Assembly: GCA_009829735.1 (NCBI GenBank)
Contig: CM020618.1
Coordinates: forward strand, 38,292,894-38,356,893
DNA length: 64,000 nucleotides
Reading direction: 5' to 3'
Source of the DNA: Pyropia yezoensis
Lineage: Eukaryota; Rhodophyta; Bangiophyceae; Bangiales; Bangiaceae
Under the pieces are notes generated by a model. The model searched no databases and had not been told where the DNA came from. It worked only from the letters and a program-made list of their open reading frames with translations. Every line of letters begins with the position of its first letter. Within the stretch, counting starts at the first letter, position 1. Below, piece by piece: positions 39,627-51,720 of this stretch. The translations under genes were made by a program, and so were the position numbers.

Positions 39627-42617
39627 TCACGTTGAGGGAGGGCTGTTAGGGTCTATCTCATTCCGGGCACAGTACGCCCGGACCTTCTCAGCGGGAAGGT
39701 CCTCCACATACTCCCACGTATCGTCCTTGGCTTTGTAGCCAAACCAACGCACCCTCAACATGAGGCGGTCAGTGTCTTCATCCCATCCGTGGTCGATGAA
39801 CTTATCGAACACGTACTCCTGCGGGCCCTGTTTGGCCGCAGGCAGTGAGGGGAGGCGCCACGCTTCCAAAGCACGCGCCCAAGCTGGGTCGCCTGCAGGC
39901 GGTGGTGCAACTTTGACCACGTCCTGTCCGTTCACTGTGCGGACCCCATCGTCACTTTCGATGGTGAAGCGCCGCCCATCAGTACGAAGGACCTGGTACG
40001 GTCCCTTCGTCTGGAATACCAGCTTACCCCCAGTTGGGGTGTGCGAGTGTACCAGCACCCAGTCACCCTGCTCGGGGACATGCTTAGCATTGCGCACCTT
40101 TTTGTCAAAGGTACGCTTGTAGCGCTTTTGTGCTTTGTCCATCTCAGCCCTGACTTTAGGGATGAGGTTTTCAAGCCTAGCAGCGAACTCCGCCTTACTC
40201 TCAGTAGGAGTAGGCGTACTGCCACCATCCTCCCTAGTTGGGAGCGACCGCCGCACGGCAATAGACCGCACACGACGGGGGGTCACAAAAGCGAGGGGTA
40301 CTTCCCCGGTAGATGAGTGAACCTGCGAATTGTAGGCGGTAGTAAGAATAGAAATGTATTGGTCCCACGTCTTCACGTGCTCACTCACATAGTGGCGCAG
40401 CTGCCTAACAATAGTTTTGTTGAAGCGCTCCACCTGCCCATTAGTTTTTGGGTGGTAGGGGGTGGCATAGTTTGCCTTAACCCCCAACATATCCAGCACT
40501 CCCTGAAACAGTACGGACGCAAATTGCGGTCCATTGTCGGATAGTGTACTATCTGGGATGCCATGCGCGGCAACCCAGTGATCTAGGAAGGCTGACACGA
40601 CCGACATGGCCGTGATCTCTGCCAGTGGGATCGCTCGCGTAAGTTTCGTGAAGCGGTCACAGATGACCAGGAGGTACTGGTTGCCCTCCTCGGTCACTGG
40701 CAGTGGCCCAAGGGTGTCCATCGCCAACGCGGCGAAGGGCTCCTTGGCCGGGAACAATAGCATAGCCGTACTAGGCCGCCGTTCCATCAGACGGTTCTGT
40801 GCACAACTTGTGCAGGCAGCCACCCAACTGTAGATGTCCACCACCATGGACGGCCAGTAGTACCTGGTCCTCAGGGTCTGGTACAGTTTACTAGACCCCA
40901 GGTGTCCACCCGAGGGAGCGTTGTGCTCCCTCTCAAGGATACTGTCCTTGAGGGATGCGGGGACGACAAGTTGTTCAGCCCCTTGGAATACCCCCCTCCT
41001 CATGAGGAGGCCATCGTCTCCCAGAAAGAAACGCGTCTCCACCACTGTATCCATTGTATCCCTCTGCGACTTGCAGAAGGGATCCTCGGCCTGGGCCTTC
41101 ACCACCTCGTCCAGGGACAGGGGCAAGTACTTCTTGTTCCCTGGCGCCTCGGGGTTCAACGCCTGCCCCGAGCGCGTGACTACCCCCACGATGGGGATGT
41201 CCTCATCGACTGGGTTAGTGTCCAGCCCCTCCGTAGGTACCCGAGAGAGGCCGTCGGCAAGGGCATGTTGCCTGCCAGGTCGGTACTCAATGTCAAAGTT
41301 GAAGGGTGCCAGTCGCACCCTCCACCGATTGAGACGAGTGTTCGTACAGTCCGTCTTAAAGATGAACTGCAACGCGCGGTGGTCACAGCGGATGAGAAAC
41401 TTCTCACCCTCTAGGTAGTGACGAAGTGACGTCACCGCCCACACCACTGCGAGTCCTTCCAACTCGGTGACTCCGTAGTTCTTCTCGGCCGAGTTCAGCC
41501 CCTTACTGAAGTATCCCACCGGCAAGTACTCCTTGTCCGGCTGCTGCTGAAGCAACACACAACCAAGTTGGTCGTAGCTAGCGTCCACATCTAGGATGTA
41601 GTGGCCTCCCAACCTGGGAATAGCCAAGATGGGGGGCTTCAGCAGAAGGCCCCGAAGAGTCTCAAAGGATTCCTGCTCCACCCGACTTGGGGGAGGCCGG
41701 TTCTTCGGGAGCGTTGAGCTCACTAACTCATTCAACGGCTTCGCCACCTTGGCGAAGCCCTTGGTGAAACGTCGGTACACGTTACACATCCCGAGGAAGC
41801 TCCTCATCTGGGTCTGGGTCCGGGGGTACTGAGCCTTACGGATGGCCCTCAAATTCTTCTCGTTAACACTGAGACGCCCCGGACGGACAACATGTCCCAA
41901 GTACTCCACCTCTTGAGTGAAGAGGTGGCACTTACTCGCCTTCAGTGACACACCGGCGTCAGCAAGTAGCTTGAATACCTGGCCAAGATGGCCAATGTGT
42001 TCCTCCGGACTTCGGGAGAACACAATGACATCGTCTAGGTACACAAGACAGATCTGCCACCGTACTCCGGCCAGAATCATGTCCATAGCGCGCTGGAAAG
42101 TTGCCGGCGCGTTACACAGACCAAACGGTAGGCGCTTGCACTGGTAGGTGCCACAGTGACAGGTAAAGGTAGTTTTATGCCTGTCCTCCGGGGCAATGGG
42201 AATTTGCCAGTACCCCGCGTTACAGTCCAGGGTAGAGAACACGTTCGCCTCCCCCAGAGAGTCCAGACAGTCCTCCATCCTAGGTAGGGGATAACTGTCC
42301 TTCACCGTGCTCTCGTTGAGCTTACGGTAGTCGATACAAAACCGGGGGGTCCCATCAACTTTGGGGACGATAACCACCGGACTCGCCCACTCGGCGTTGC
42401 TGGCCTCGATCACATCGAGGGCCTCCATGCGAGCATCTTGCTCCTTAACGAGGGCCCTTGAACGAGGTCCTCCCCTATACGGTTGTTGGCGTATAGGGGG
42501 TGCACCGGGCTTCAACTCGATCCGGTGTTGGGTGGCTCTCATGAGTCCCAATTGACCATCCCACAACTTGTGATATTGGTCCAAGAGGCGTTCAACTTGA
42601 ACCCTCAACCTGGGGCC
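39627..42617 (-). pseudogene. pol: Family 2 pol lacking protease (duplicated copy)
   Basis: Reverse transcriptase through chromodomain is open and almost identical to copy A. The 5' part (protease and about 330 codons) and all of gag are missing; pol begins at RLRVQVERLLDQ. Upstream it is fused in frame to filler sequence, so the open frame extends to 42947 and starts MAGRMSFTPRHG. That chimeric N terminus is a by-product of the junction. Confidence 0.85.
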
Positions 42618-43567
42618 TAAATAGGACTTCTTGTCCTCGTCAGCGCCGATCATTGATGTATCCGGATGTCCCTCGTGGTACCAGACATACCAGGGAGGCG
42701 CCCTCAGCCAGGATCGGACAAGAACAGAGCTCTGCGGGGGTCGAAGCGGTGCGCTGCGTCCTACAAGCGCCAGAGGTCTTATGCGCCCTGCCTTCAGAAC
42801 AGCTGCGGGCATTGCACCATTTGGAGCAGGTCTCGCCAGGTGTGCTTTTCTTTGCCTGGCAAAGGACGTCAGGTCACGCCGGCACAGCCTGACCGACACC
42901 GTTGTCCCATGCCGTGGTGTGAAGGACATCCTTCCGGCCATCTTCACGCGCGTGGAGTATGACAGGACAGGTCAGAGGGGCTGTCGTCGACCGTCCCATC
43001 TCCGGCTACAGATGCTATGCAGTTTTTGTGGCAAAAACCACAAGCACACACGGCACCCAAGTTGGGGCGGTGTGCAAGGGCTGCCTCCCGTGTCGGGGGA
43101 GCCGGAAGAAGTGCAAGTCGCACACACTCTGTCCCTGTTGTGGGGCAAACCCCCCACGGACAAACAAGAGGATGGTGTGTGGTCCAACAGTTTCTTGGTC
43201 GGGACGGGGACGCAGGGCCAAGCCCCGCTGTCCCTCCCCTTATCCCCCCAGGGTCCACTCAGAATCTCGCCACTCAGAATCTCCCACCCCAGCACCTGCC
43301 CACCGGGCCACACGAAAATTCAAGACGATAAATGCAGAAAACCCTCAAATCCAAGTTGGATTTACTACTAAGCTAACTATCCCAAACTTAGGGAATATGG
43401 ACCCAAATGCAGGGGGAGGAACGGATCAGGCTAGTGGCCTGCCGCCCCTTGCATGGCACGTGTTGCCCCCCTACCTGGGGGTCAATACTGCTACAGTTTT
43501 GAATAGATGGTAGGACAAGGTAGAGGATTGGTACATGTGGTCGCATACTAGTTCGCATAGACTCTTA
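42618..43567 (-). other. Filler block: copied flank with an LTR inside it
   Basis: On the minus strand it reads 72-bp block, AAAAC, LTR, AAAAC, 409-bp block, exactly the arrangement at 32555-33504. It joins the truncated antisense gene to the truncated pol. It therefore looks like DNA captured from the copy A locus while that locus held a single LTR. Confidence 0.7.
43027..43495 (-). repeat. Internal LTR of the composite element
   Basis: 469 bp, flanked on the plus strand by GTTTT on both sides, the inverse of AAAAC. It shares the TGTAGCA-type terminus with the right LTR of copy A. Confidence 0.87.
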
Positions 43568-45097
43568 GGGGGAACTATCCCGGGTCCTGGCGACTTGCCG
43601 ACCTTTACTTGGGACGCGGTGGCAACTCGCTCCCCGTACCTTCACGAGGCTGATCCGCACACTCATCACTTTGATGTGCGCATGGAGAAGGTTTTCCGGC
43701 GAGGTCCCTACTTGGTGACCTCGGCTCAACTTGAGTTTCCTCAACAGTCTGCTGCCAGCAAGGAGCGGTACTATCCGAAGAAGCCCGAGTGGTGGCCTCA
43801 AGTTGGGGTCCCCTACGGGTTCCCGGCGTTGCTGCCACGGTTGCTTGACCACTTCGGCTCCGTCATGTTGACGGCTGGCCCTGATCACCTGGTGTGGGCC
43901 ATGTTGGCCACCCAGTGGCTCCTCGAGGTCATGTCGACCTGAGTGTCTTGTGTTCAGCGGCGGGGGATGCTCTGGCATCTCCCCCTCCGGCTCATCCAAG
44001 GTTTGGAACAGCTCACCCCTCAGCTAGTTGCTGAGGGGTGCTCATCAGGACAACTCACTCTACTTGAGGAGATGCTCCGGCTCCATAAGTTTATCGAGTG
44101 GGAGAGCATTGAGCACAAGTTGCGCCGCCCCACTCGTGGGCCCAAAGACGATGGCGCACTTCGCCAGTTCGTGTGGGTCGCTCGTGAACTTCACGACGGC
44201 CGTGTGGTCCTACGAGAGGGGTTGGGCATCGGGGACTACCCGTATGCCCCGGGGGTGGATGGCCACACTGCGCTACCCCCGGACAAGCCCATAGTTATGG
44301 CTGTGCCCTCATATGATGACCATATGACTCAACCTACTGCGGGGGCCCCAAGTCGGGGTCGCAGTTACACCCGGGTACCGCCACCTTGGCGTGCCCCTCC
44401 GCTTCCTCCTGTTCCTTTCCAGCCTCACGGGAACATCCCGATCAGCGTGGCCGTGGGGTCATCCACCCCGGTGTCCCCCAACTTGGGGGCCACCCTCCTG
44501 ACGGTATACCCCAAGTTGGTGCTACCGCCCACGCCTCTAACCTCAGAGATGATGATCACCACGTTGGTGCGCACCATTTCCTGGTTGGCCGCGTCGACCG
44601 CAACCCTCCAAAGTTCCGAGACTCCTCAACTTGAGGAGCGCGTTCGTACTGCAGTGGCGACCGCGAGTTGCGAGTCGGTGGCGGAGTTTATGACAGCCGA
44701 GTTGGCTCGCATTGGGGCTATTATGCCCCAGCCAGCCCCACTTGGGCGTGGCAAACGTCGCGCGAGCCGGGCATACTCGCCTCCTCGCCGTCGTCGCCGA
44801 CACTCGCGGCGCTCTCCCTCCGTGTCGGAAGACGAGTTGTCTTACTCCGTTTCGGAGTCCTCTACCCCGTCGGAGACGGAGTCTGTCCAGCGTCTGCGTC
44901 GCAAACTTGCGCGCAAGACCAGGCAGAAGAGTAGCCACGGTCGGCGCCACTTGCGCGACCGTGAAGGGCGCGACGGTTCCGACTTGGAGCCGCCGCCCCT
45001 TCCAACGAGTGGAGACCGTTATCGGCGTGGGTCTCGCCGCTCGCCTCCACGTGAGGGCGAGGGCCGTGGAGTGGGAGAGTCTAGCATGCGTGCCTAG
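43568..45097 (+). pseudogene. Antisense gene of family 2, truncated (copy C)
   Basis: Same truncation point and same in-frame TGA (43940-43942) as copy A at 31025-32554, with the same 384-codon second part. The 5' third is replaced by the filler block. Confidence 0.8.
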
Positions 45098-45208
45098 TTG
45101 GCAGCTGCCTTTGTTGTGAGAGTGTGAGGGTTAGGGCTGTAGTTAAAAGCCACTCTGCGTACCACTTCGACTTGAAGCACTCTCTTGGCACTGTTGCTCG
45201 GCCTTCCC

Positions 45209-48200
45209 TCACGTTGAGGGAGGGCTGTTAGGGTCTATCTCATTCCGGGCACAGTACGCCCGGACCTTCTCAGCGGGAAGGTCCTCCACATACTCCCACG
45301 TATCGTCCTTGGCTTTGTAGCCAAACCAACGCACCCTCAACATGAGGCGGTCAGTGTCTTCATCCCATCCGTGGTCGATGAACTTATCGAACACGTACTC
45401 CTGCGGGCCCTGTTTGGCCGCAGGCAGTGAGGGGAGGCGCCACGCTTCCAAAGCACGCGCCCAAGCTGGGTCGCCTGCAGGCGGTGGTGCAACTTTGACC
45501 ACGTCCTGTCCGTTCACTGTGCGGACCCCATCGTCACTTTCGATGGTGAAGCGCCGCCCATCAGTACGAAGGACCTGGTACGGTCCCTTCGTCTGGAATA
45601 CCAGCTTACCCCCAGTTGGGGTGTGCGAGTGTACCAGCACCCAGTCACCCTGCTCGGGGACATGCTTAGCATTGCGCACCTTTTTGTCAAAGGTACGCTT
45701 GTAGCGCTTTTGTGCTTTGTCCATCTCAGCCCTGACTTTAGGGATGAGGTTTTCAAGCCTAGCAGCGAACTCCGCCTTACTCTCAGTAGGAGTAGGCGTA
45801 CTGCCACCATCCTCCCTAGTTGGGAGCGACCGCCGCACGGCAATAGACCGCACACGACGGGGGGTCACAAAAGCGAGGGGTACTTCCCCGGTAGATGAGT
45901 AAACCTGCGAATTGTAGGCGGTAGTAAGAATAGAAATGTATTGGTCCCACGTCTTCACGTGCTCACTCACATAGTGGCGCAGCTGCCTAACAATAGTTTT
46001 GTTGAAGCGCTCCACCTGCCCATTAGTTTTCGGGTGGTAGGGGGTGGCATAGTTTGCCTTAACCCCCAACATATCCAGCACTCCCTGAAACAGTACGGAC
46101 GCAAATTGCGGTCCATTGTCCGATAGTGTACTATCTGGGATGCCATACGCGGCAACCCAGTGATCTAGGAAGGCTGACACGACCGACATGGCCGTGATCT
46201 CTGCCAGTGGGATCGCTCGCGTAAGTTTCGTGAAGCGGTCACAGATGACCAGGAGGTACTGGTTGCCCTCCTCGGTCACTGGCAGTGGCCCAAGGATGTC
46301 CATCGCCAACGCGGCGAAGGGCTCCTTGGCCGGGAACAATAGCATAGCCGTACTAGGCCGCCGTTCCATCAGACGGTTCTGTGCACAACTTGTGCAGGCA
46401 GCCACCCAACTGTAGATGTCCACCACCATGGACGGCCAGTAGTACCTGGTCCTCAGGGTCTGGTACAGTTTACTAGACCCCAGGTGTCCACCCGAGGGAG
46501 CGTTGTGCTCCCTCTCAAGGATACTGTCCTTGAGGGATGCGGGGACGACAAGTTGTTCAGCCCCTTGGAATACCCCCCTCCTCATGAGGAGGCCATCGTC
46601 TCCCAGAAAGAAACGCGTCTCCACCACTGTATCCAGTGTATCCCTCTGCGACTTGCAGAAGGGATCCTCGGCCTGGGCCTTCACCACCTCGTCCAGGGAC
46701 AGGGGCAAGTACTTCTTGTTCCCTGGCGCCTCGGGGTTCAACGCCTGCCCCGAGCGCGTGACTACCCCCACGATGGGGATGTCCTCATCGACTGGGTTAG
46801 TGTCCAGCCCCTCCGTAGGTACCCGAGAGAGGCCGTCGGCAAGGGCATGTTGCCTGCCAGGTCGGTACTCAATGTCAAAGTTGAAGGGTGCCAGTCGCAC
46901 CCTCCACCGATTGAGACGAGTGTTCGTACAGTCCGTCTTAAAGATGAACTGCAACGCGCGGTGGTCACAGCGGATGAGAAACTTCTCACCCTCTAGGTAG
47001 TGACGAAATGACGTCACCGCCCACACCACTGCGAGTCCTTCCAACTCGGTGACTCCGTAGTTCTTCTCGGCCGAGTTCAGCCCCTTACTGAAGTATCCCA
47101 CCGGCAAGTACTCCTTGTCCGGCTGCTGCTGAAGCAACACACAACCAAGTTGGTCGTAGCTAGCGTCCACATCTAGGATGTAGTGGCCTCCCAACCTGGG
47201 AATAGCCAAGATGGGGGGCTTCAGCAGAAGGCCCCGAAGAGTCTCAAAGGATTCCTGCTCCACCCGACTTGGGGGAGGCAGGTTCTTCGGTAGCGTTGAG
47301 CTCACCAACTCATTCAACGGCTTCGCCACCTTGGCGAAGCCCTTGGTGAAACGTCGGTACACGTTACACATCCCGAGGAAGCTCCTCATCTGGGTCTGGG
47401 TCCGGGGGTACTGAGCCTTACGGATGGCCCTCAAATTCTTCTCGTTAACACTGAGACGCCCCGGACGGACAACATGTCCCAAGTACTCCACCTCTTGAGT
47501 GAAGAGGTGGCACTTACTCGCCTTCAGTGACACACCGGCGTCAGCAAGTAGCTTGAATACCTGGCCAAGATGGCCAATGTGTTCCTCCGGACTTCGGGAG
47601 AACACAATGACATCGTCTAGGTACACAAGACAGATCTGCCACCGTACTCCGGCCAGAATCATGTCCATAGCGCGCTGGAAAGTTGCCGGCGCGTTACACA
47701 GACCAAACGGTAGGCGCTTGCACTGGTAGGTGCCACAGTGACAGGTAAAGGTAGTTTTATGCCTGTCCTCCGGGGCAATGGGAATTTGCCAGTACCCCGC
47801 GTTACAGTCCAGGGTAGAGAACACGTTCGCCTCCCCCAGAGAGTCCAGACAGTCCTCCATCCTAGGTAGGGGATAACTGTCCTTCACCGTGCTCTCGTTG
47901 AGCTTACGGTAGTCGATACAAAACCGGGGGGTCCCATCAACTTTGGGGACGATAACCACCGGACTCGCCCACTCGGCGTTGCTGGCCTCGATCACATCGA
48001 GGGCCTCCATGCGAGCATCTTGCTCCTTAACGAGGGCCCTTGAACGAGGTCCTCCCCTATACGGTTGTTGGCGTATAGGGGGTGCACCGGGCTTCAACTC
48101 GATCCGGTGTTGGGTGGCTCTCATGAGTCCCAATTGACCATCCCACAACTTGTGATATTGGTCCAAGAGGCGTTCAACTTGAACCCTCAACCTGGGGGGG

Positions 48201-49192
48201 ACACCCTCCATGTTCACATGGGGCCGAGGAGAGGAGGCCGACTTGGCTTGATGCTTCTCCTTTCCGGACTTCGGGTCGCTACTTGCGCCCGCGTTGAGGG
48301 TGACCGCTACTACCGGTCCCTCGTGTTGGTCGATATAGCCGAACTTGGCTCCCGACTTGAAGTACTGGGGCGACGAGCTCAGGTTCATCACCTGTATCCT
48401 CCACGGGACTCCGGCTTTGGAGTCCATCGTGCCAAGGGCAACATGCACTTGGTGCTTGCGAGCAAGACGGGGGTGAGGGTGCACCAACCCGTTCCCCGTA
48501 TAATCAGTTACAACGTCAACGTGCGCCACCGAGTTGGGGGGCAACGTGACTTTACGGGCTAGACGCAGGGTAGCAGTAAACCCTTCCCTCACAGAGCAAA
48601 CAGGCTTCGACTGTGAAACTGTCACAGGAGCCACAGACTTTCCCTTACCAAGGATGGGGATAGTCTCCCCATTCATCAACTTGACCCAGTACTCAGGGCC
48701 ACAAATCAAAGGCACTTGTGTAACAACATAAGGGGTACCCAGAAGCAGGGGTACCGATATATTCTCAACTACTCCATAGGTCACGTCGACCTTATGGGTC
48801 CCCAACCTAATTGGGAGGGTCGCGGCACCAACGATGGGAAGTACCCCACCATTGATGTCAATCATATGGTCAGCTTTGGACCTCCAGCGTTGGAGCTTCA
48901 CCTCCTTTGGTAATAGCGACTTGCGTATCAAGGAGGCTCCTGACGCGGTATCAAGTACGATACGGGCACAACAGGCGCGGCCGGGGGCAAGTTGCACCCG
49001 TCCAGCCACCTGGAAGTTCTCACCCGTCAGCACCGCGATGACCCGACGTGGGTTTACGTTCTTGGGGAGTCCTACCCGAGGTGGGCGGACTCCCTTAGGT
49101 CGCCGCAATATCCGGCACGGTTGGTTCGTCCTCCTGGCCCACTTGGCCGAGGCTGCCGTTGTGAGCTTCGGACGACCAGCCCCAACGGTCAT
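45209..49192 (-). CDS. pol: Family 2 Pol polyprotein, full-length ORF (copy C)
   Basis: 1327 codons from ATG 49192, with protease (LDTASGASL), reverse transcriptase (VYLDDVIVFS), RNase H, integrase and chromodomain-like tail, the same as copy A. Roughly a dozen amino-acid differences from copy A are seen by eye, including SFRHYLEG for SLRQYLEG and TESKAEF for TEKKAEF. The catalytic motifs are unchanged. The frame is open, but the matching gag is broken. Confidence 0.92.
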   Translation of the reverse strand: MTVGAGRPKLTTAASAKWARRTNQPCRILRRPKGVRPPRVGLPKNVNPRRVIAVLTGENFQVAGRVQLAPGRACCARIVLDTASGASLIRKSLLPKEVKLQRWRSKADHMIDINGGVLPIVGAATLPIRLGTHKVDVTYGVVENISVPLLLGTPYVVTQVPLICGPEYWVKLMNGETIPILGKGKSVAPVTVSQSKPVCSVREGFTATLRLARKVTLPPNSVAHVDVVTDYTGNGLVHPHPRLARKHQVHVALGTMDSKAGVPWRIQVMNLSSSPQYFKSGAKFGYIDQHEGPVVAVTLNAGASSDPKSGKEKHQAKSASSPRPHVNMEGVPPRLRVQVERLLDQYHKLWDGQLGLMRATQHRIELKPGAPPIRQQPYRGGPRSRALVKEQDARMEALDVIEASNAEWASPVVIVPKVDGTPRFCIDYRKLNESTVKDSYPLPRMEDCLDSLGEANVFSTLDCNAGYWQIPIAPEDRHKTTFTCHCGTYQCKRLPFGLCNAPATFQRAMDMILAGVRWQICLVYLDDVIVFSRSPEEHIGHLGQVFKLLADAGVSLKASKCHLFTQEVEYLGHVVRPGRLSVNEKNLRAIRKAQYPRTQTQMRSFLGMCNVYRRFTKGFAKVAKPLNELVSSTLPKNLPPPSRVEQESFETLRGLLLKPPILAIPRLGGHYILDVDASYDQLGCVLLQQQPDKEYLPVGYFSKGLNSAEKNYGVTELEGLAVVWAVTSFRHYLEGEKFLIRCDHRALQFIFKTDCTNTRLNRWRVRLAPFNFDIEYRPGRQHALADGLSRVPTEGLDTNPVDEDIPIVGVVTRSGQALNPEAPGNKKYLPLSLDEVVKAQAEDPFCKSQRDTLDTVVETRFFLGDDGLLMRRGVFQGAEQLVVPASLKDSILEREHNAPSGGHLGSSKLYQTLRTRYYWPSMVVDIYSWVAACTSCAQNRLMERRPSTAMLLFPAKEPFAALAMDILGPLPVTEEGNQYLLVICDRFTKLTRAIPLAEITAMSVVSAFLDHWVAAYGIPDSTLSDNGPQFASVLFQGVLDMLGVKANYATPYHPKTNGQVERFNKTIVRQLRHYVSEHVKTWDQYISILTTAYNSQVYSSTGEVPLAFVTPRRVRSIAVRRSLPTREDGGSTPTPTESKAEFAARLENLIPKVRAEMDKAQKRYKRTFDKKVRNAKHVPEQGDWVLVHSHTPTGGKLVFQTKGPYQVLRTDGRRFTIESDDGVRTVNGQDVVKVAPPPAGDPAWARALEAWRLPSLPAAKQGPQEYVFDKFIDHGWDEDTDRLMLRVRWFGYKAKDDTWEYVEDLPAEKVRAYCARNEIDPNSPPST

Positions 49193-51132
49193 TCGTTTCC
49201 CGCCGACTTGGCGTCCGAATCTGAGGGCGGGGAGGAAGACGACGAGTCCGAGGACGACGTGTTCGCCTCCTCCGCCGAGGGTGTGGCGACCGCGACGACC
49301 GGTCGAGACCCACCCTCGCGGCGTGAACGTACTTCGTTCGTAGCCGACTTCTTACTCGCATTCCTAACAAGTTGTTGGATACGATACTCAACTTGGGGCA
49401 ATCATATGCCCAGTGTCCATCGGAGTTGCAGTTCCAACACCGATTGTCAGTTCCCGGAGGGGTCTTCCCAACTGGGGAAGACGAAGGGATACCCTGGGAA
49501 GTTCCCACGGCAGCTACCACCCTCTCCTTGCGGATTCGGCGTGCCTCTCTCAACTCTCTGGCCTGGCGCGCCTCCTCCCGTTCCTTGGCCAACTCGGCCT
49601 GACGCTCCTGGCGTTGTTCCTCCCGCAACTTGCGGTAGGCCTCGCCTCGGCGATTGGCGAACCTGGCCAACTCGGCCAGGGTCGCCCGGGCGGTGTTATG
49701 CTCCCGAGTCTCCATCCGGACTGACCAATGGAGTCCCTCCACAAACCGACTCTTCACCACAGCTTGTGGATGAAGAAGCCCACAAAGATTGTTGAGCTTA
49801 CGGACTCGCTCCGCAAAGGACAACTCGTCCTCCGCCTCTTCCTGATGGGCTTGCGTAAACTCCTCGACTTGAGAAGCCAACGCTGCCTCATCAACCATGG
49901 CTCCCAACAACCAGTTGACGAGCTCCAAATAGGACGTCACCTCCCCAGCGCCTCCACTTGAGGAGGTGGGCATAACGGACATAAGTTCTGTCCGCAGGTC
50001 GCCCTTCGTAAACTCCTGTAGCATGTAAAAAGCCATGCCTTCACTTATGGCATTGTCGTCACAGGCTTTTGTGAAACGACGTAGGAACTCAAAGACACGG
50101 AGAGGGGGAGTTCCATCCCACTCCGCTTTGTGCCCAAAAGAATGAAGTGCATTCTTCTTGGCACGGCCCATGGCTCGGGCCTGGTCAGGACCATACACCA
50201 CCGACTTGTTGTGGAGGGCGTAGGTCTCACAGTCAAAGATCCGCTGGTAGACCGGGTTGGCTACCTGGATCTTGGGCGGCACCTCACGTTGAGGGAACAG
50301 CCGCTGTGGCACTGGGGTAAGTTGACCCTCAGCGCCTGTAGTCTGGTGCGGCGAGCTTGGTGTAGCCGCCGGCGTTTCCGAGGGGAACTCCCCCGTGAAG
50401 GGCGTACGCCCCACCGAGAATGGTGCGGCTCCCACGTTGGGAGTCACAGGGTCCCCCCCTGTTCGGGGCGACCCGGAATAGGCGTCAGGGGCGATTCCCC
50501 CTGCGCCTGCGGGCTCGAAAGCCCCAATCCGGTCTGGACATTAAGGCCATCTGGCAAACTCGCCACAATCTTATTCAGAATAGTATTCGTCATCGTGACC
50601 ACCAGGTCCGGCAAATCTGCCGCAACACATTGGTCGCCTCCCGACGGACAGTTTCCGCGAGGAGTGGATTGACGACTCCAGTTGAGTCTCGGTCCGCCTC
50701 CGGGAGTCCACCTGAGGGGTAACCACATTCCTCAGGGGTCTCAACCGGGGGCATGGGCGCGAGCCCATCGCCGACCAACGGAGGTCCGCCGTCCTCCGAA
50801 AGCCTAGTTGGCGACGGCTCCAAGCCAAAGTTGGCTCCAACCCGAGTGGAACCCGCGGGGACAGTCCTCACCCCTTGGGACGTTCCCGTTGAGTATACCA
50901 CACGGTGGCCAGACTTCGGCCCACCCACATCAGAAGTGTCACCCGAGTGAACTCCCGACTGAGTCGGGGTGGCCTGTTGCCCGCCCGTACTTCCAGTCCT
51001 GCTGGCTTGAGGGACCTCTAGTCCCTCTGCGACCCCAGATAAGCCCACCTGTGTCTCACCAGTATTCAAAGGCCCTGAAGTACGTGCGTCACCCGTGTAC
51101 TCCCCGGACGACGGGGGGTCCGAGCTAGCCAT
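49095..51132 (-). pseudogene. gag: Family 2 gag with two single-base deletions (copy C)
   Basis: Begins at ATG 51132 like copy A. Near 50615 copy A has GCAGACTTTGCC where this copy has GCAGATTTGCC, and near 50455 a CCCC run is CCC. The frame is lost twice and not restored before the capsid region. The remainder, from about 50447 to 49095 with the CCHC knuckle, is open in the original frame. This copy would need Gag from copy A. Confidence 0.82.
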
Positions 51133-51251
51133 GTTGGCGAACGATCCGTATGACACGGTCCAAGTCCACCGTTCCTCTGAGACAGAGGGCCCCCCACACC
51201 CGGGTGCACCCGGAGGTAAAGTTTACCTCTGTCCCCTGCTGCTCCACCAAA

Positions 51252-51720
51252 TGTGGCAAAAACCACATGCACACACGGCGCCCAAGTTGGGGCGGTGTGC
51301 AAGGGCTGCCTCCCGTGTCGGGGGAACCGGAAGAAGTGCAAGTCGCACACACTCTGTCCCTGTTGTGGGGCAAACCCCCCACGGACAAACAAGAGGATGG
51401 TGTGTGGTCCAACAGTTTCTTGGTCGGGACGGGGACGCAGGGCCAAGCCCCGCTGTCCCTCCCCTTATCCCCCCAGGGTCCACTCAGAATCTCGCCACTC
51501 AGAATCTCCCACCCCAGCACCTGCCCACCGGGCCACACGAAAATTCAAGACGATAAATGCAGAAAACCCTCAAATCCAAGTTGGATTTACTACTAAGCTA
51601 ACTATCCCAAACATAGGGAATATGGACCCAAATGCAGGGGGAGGAGCGGATCAGGCTAGTGGCCTGCCGCCCCTTGCATGGCACGTGTTGCCCCCCTACC
51701 TGGGGGTCAATACTGCCACA
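51252..51720 (-). repeat. 5' LTR of the composite element
   Basis: 469 bp, followed on the plus strand by ACTGC (51721-51725). Inside it, the primer-binding site complementary to that of copy A is at about 51230-51250. Confidence 0.88.

Noticed and set aside
39627-42947. Chimeric ORF with a novel N terminus fused to reverse transcriptase
   Set aside because: The N-terminal 110 codons are the inverted flank block at 33096-33504, joined by chance to a truncated pol. Not a new protein.
24400-51720. Inverted arms as a pure assembly artefact
   Set aside because: The arms differ at scattered sites and by gag deletions, and each outer end has its own target duplication. An artefact is not fully excluded but is not the simplest view.
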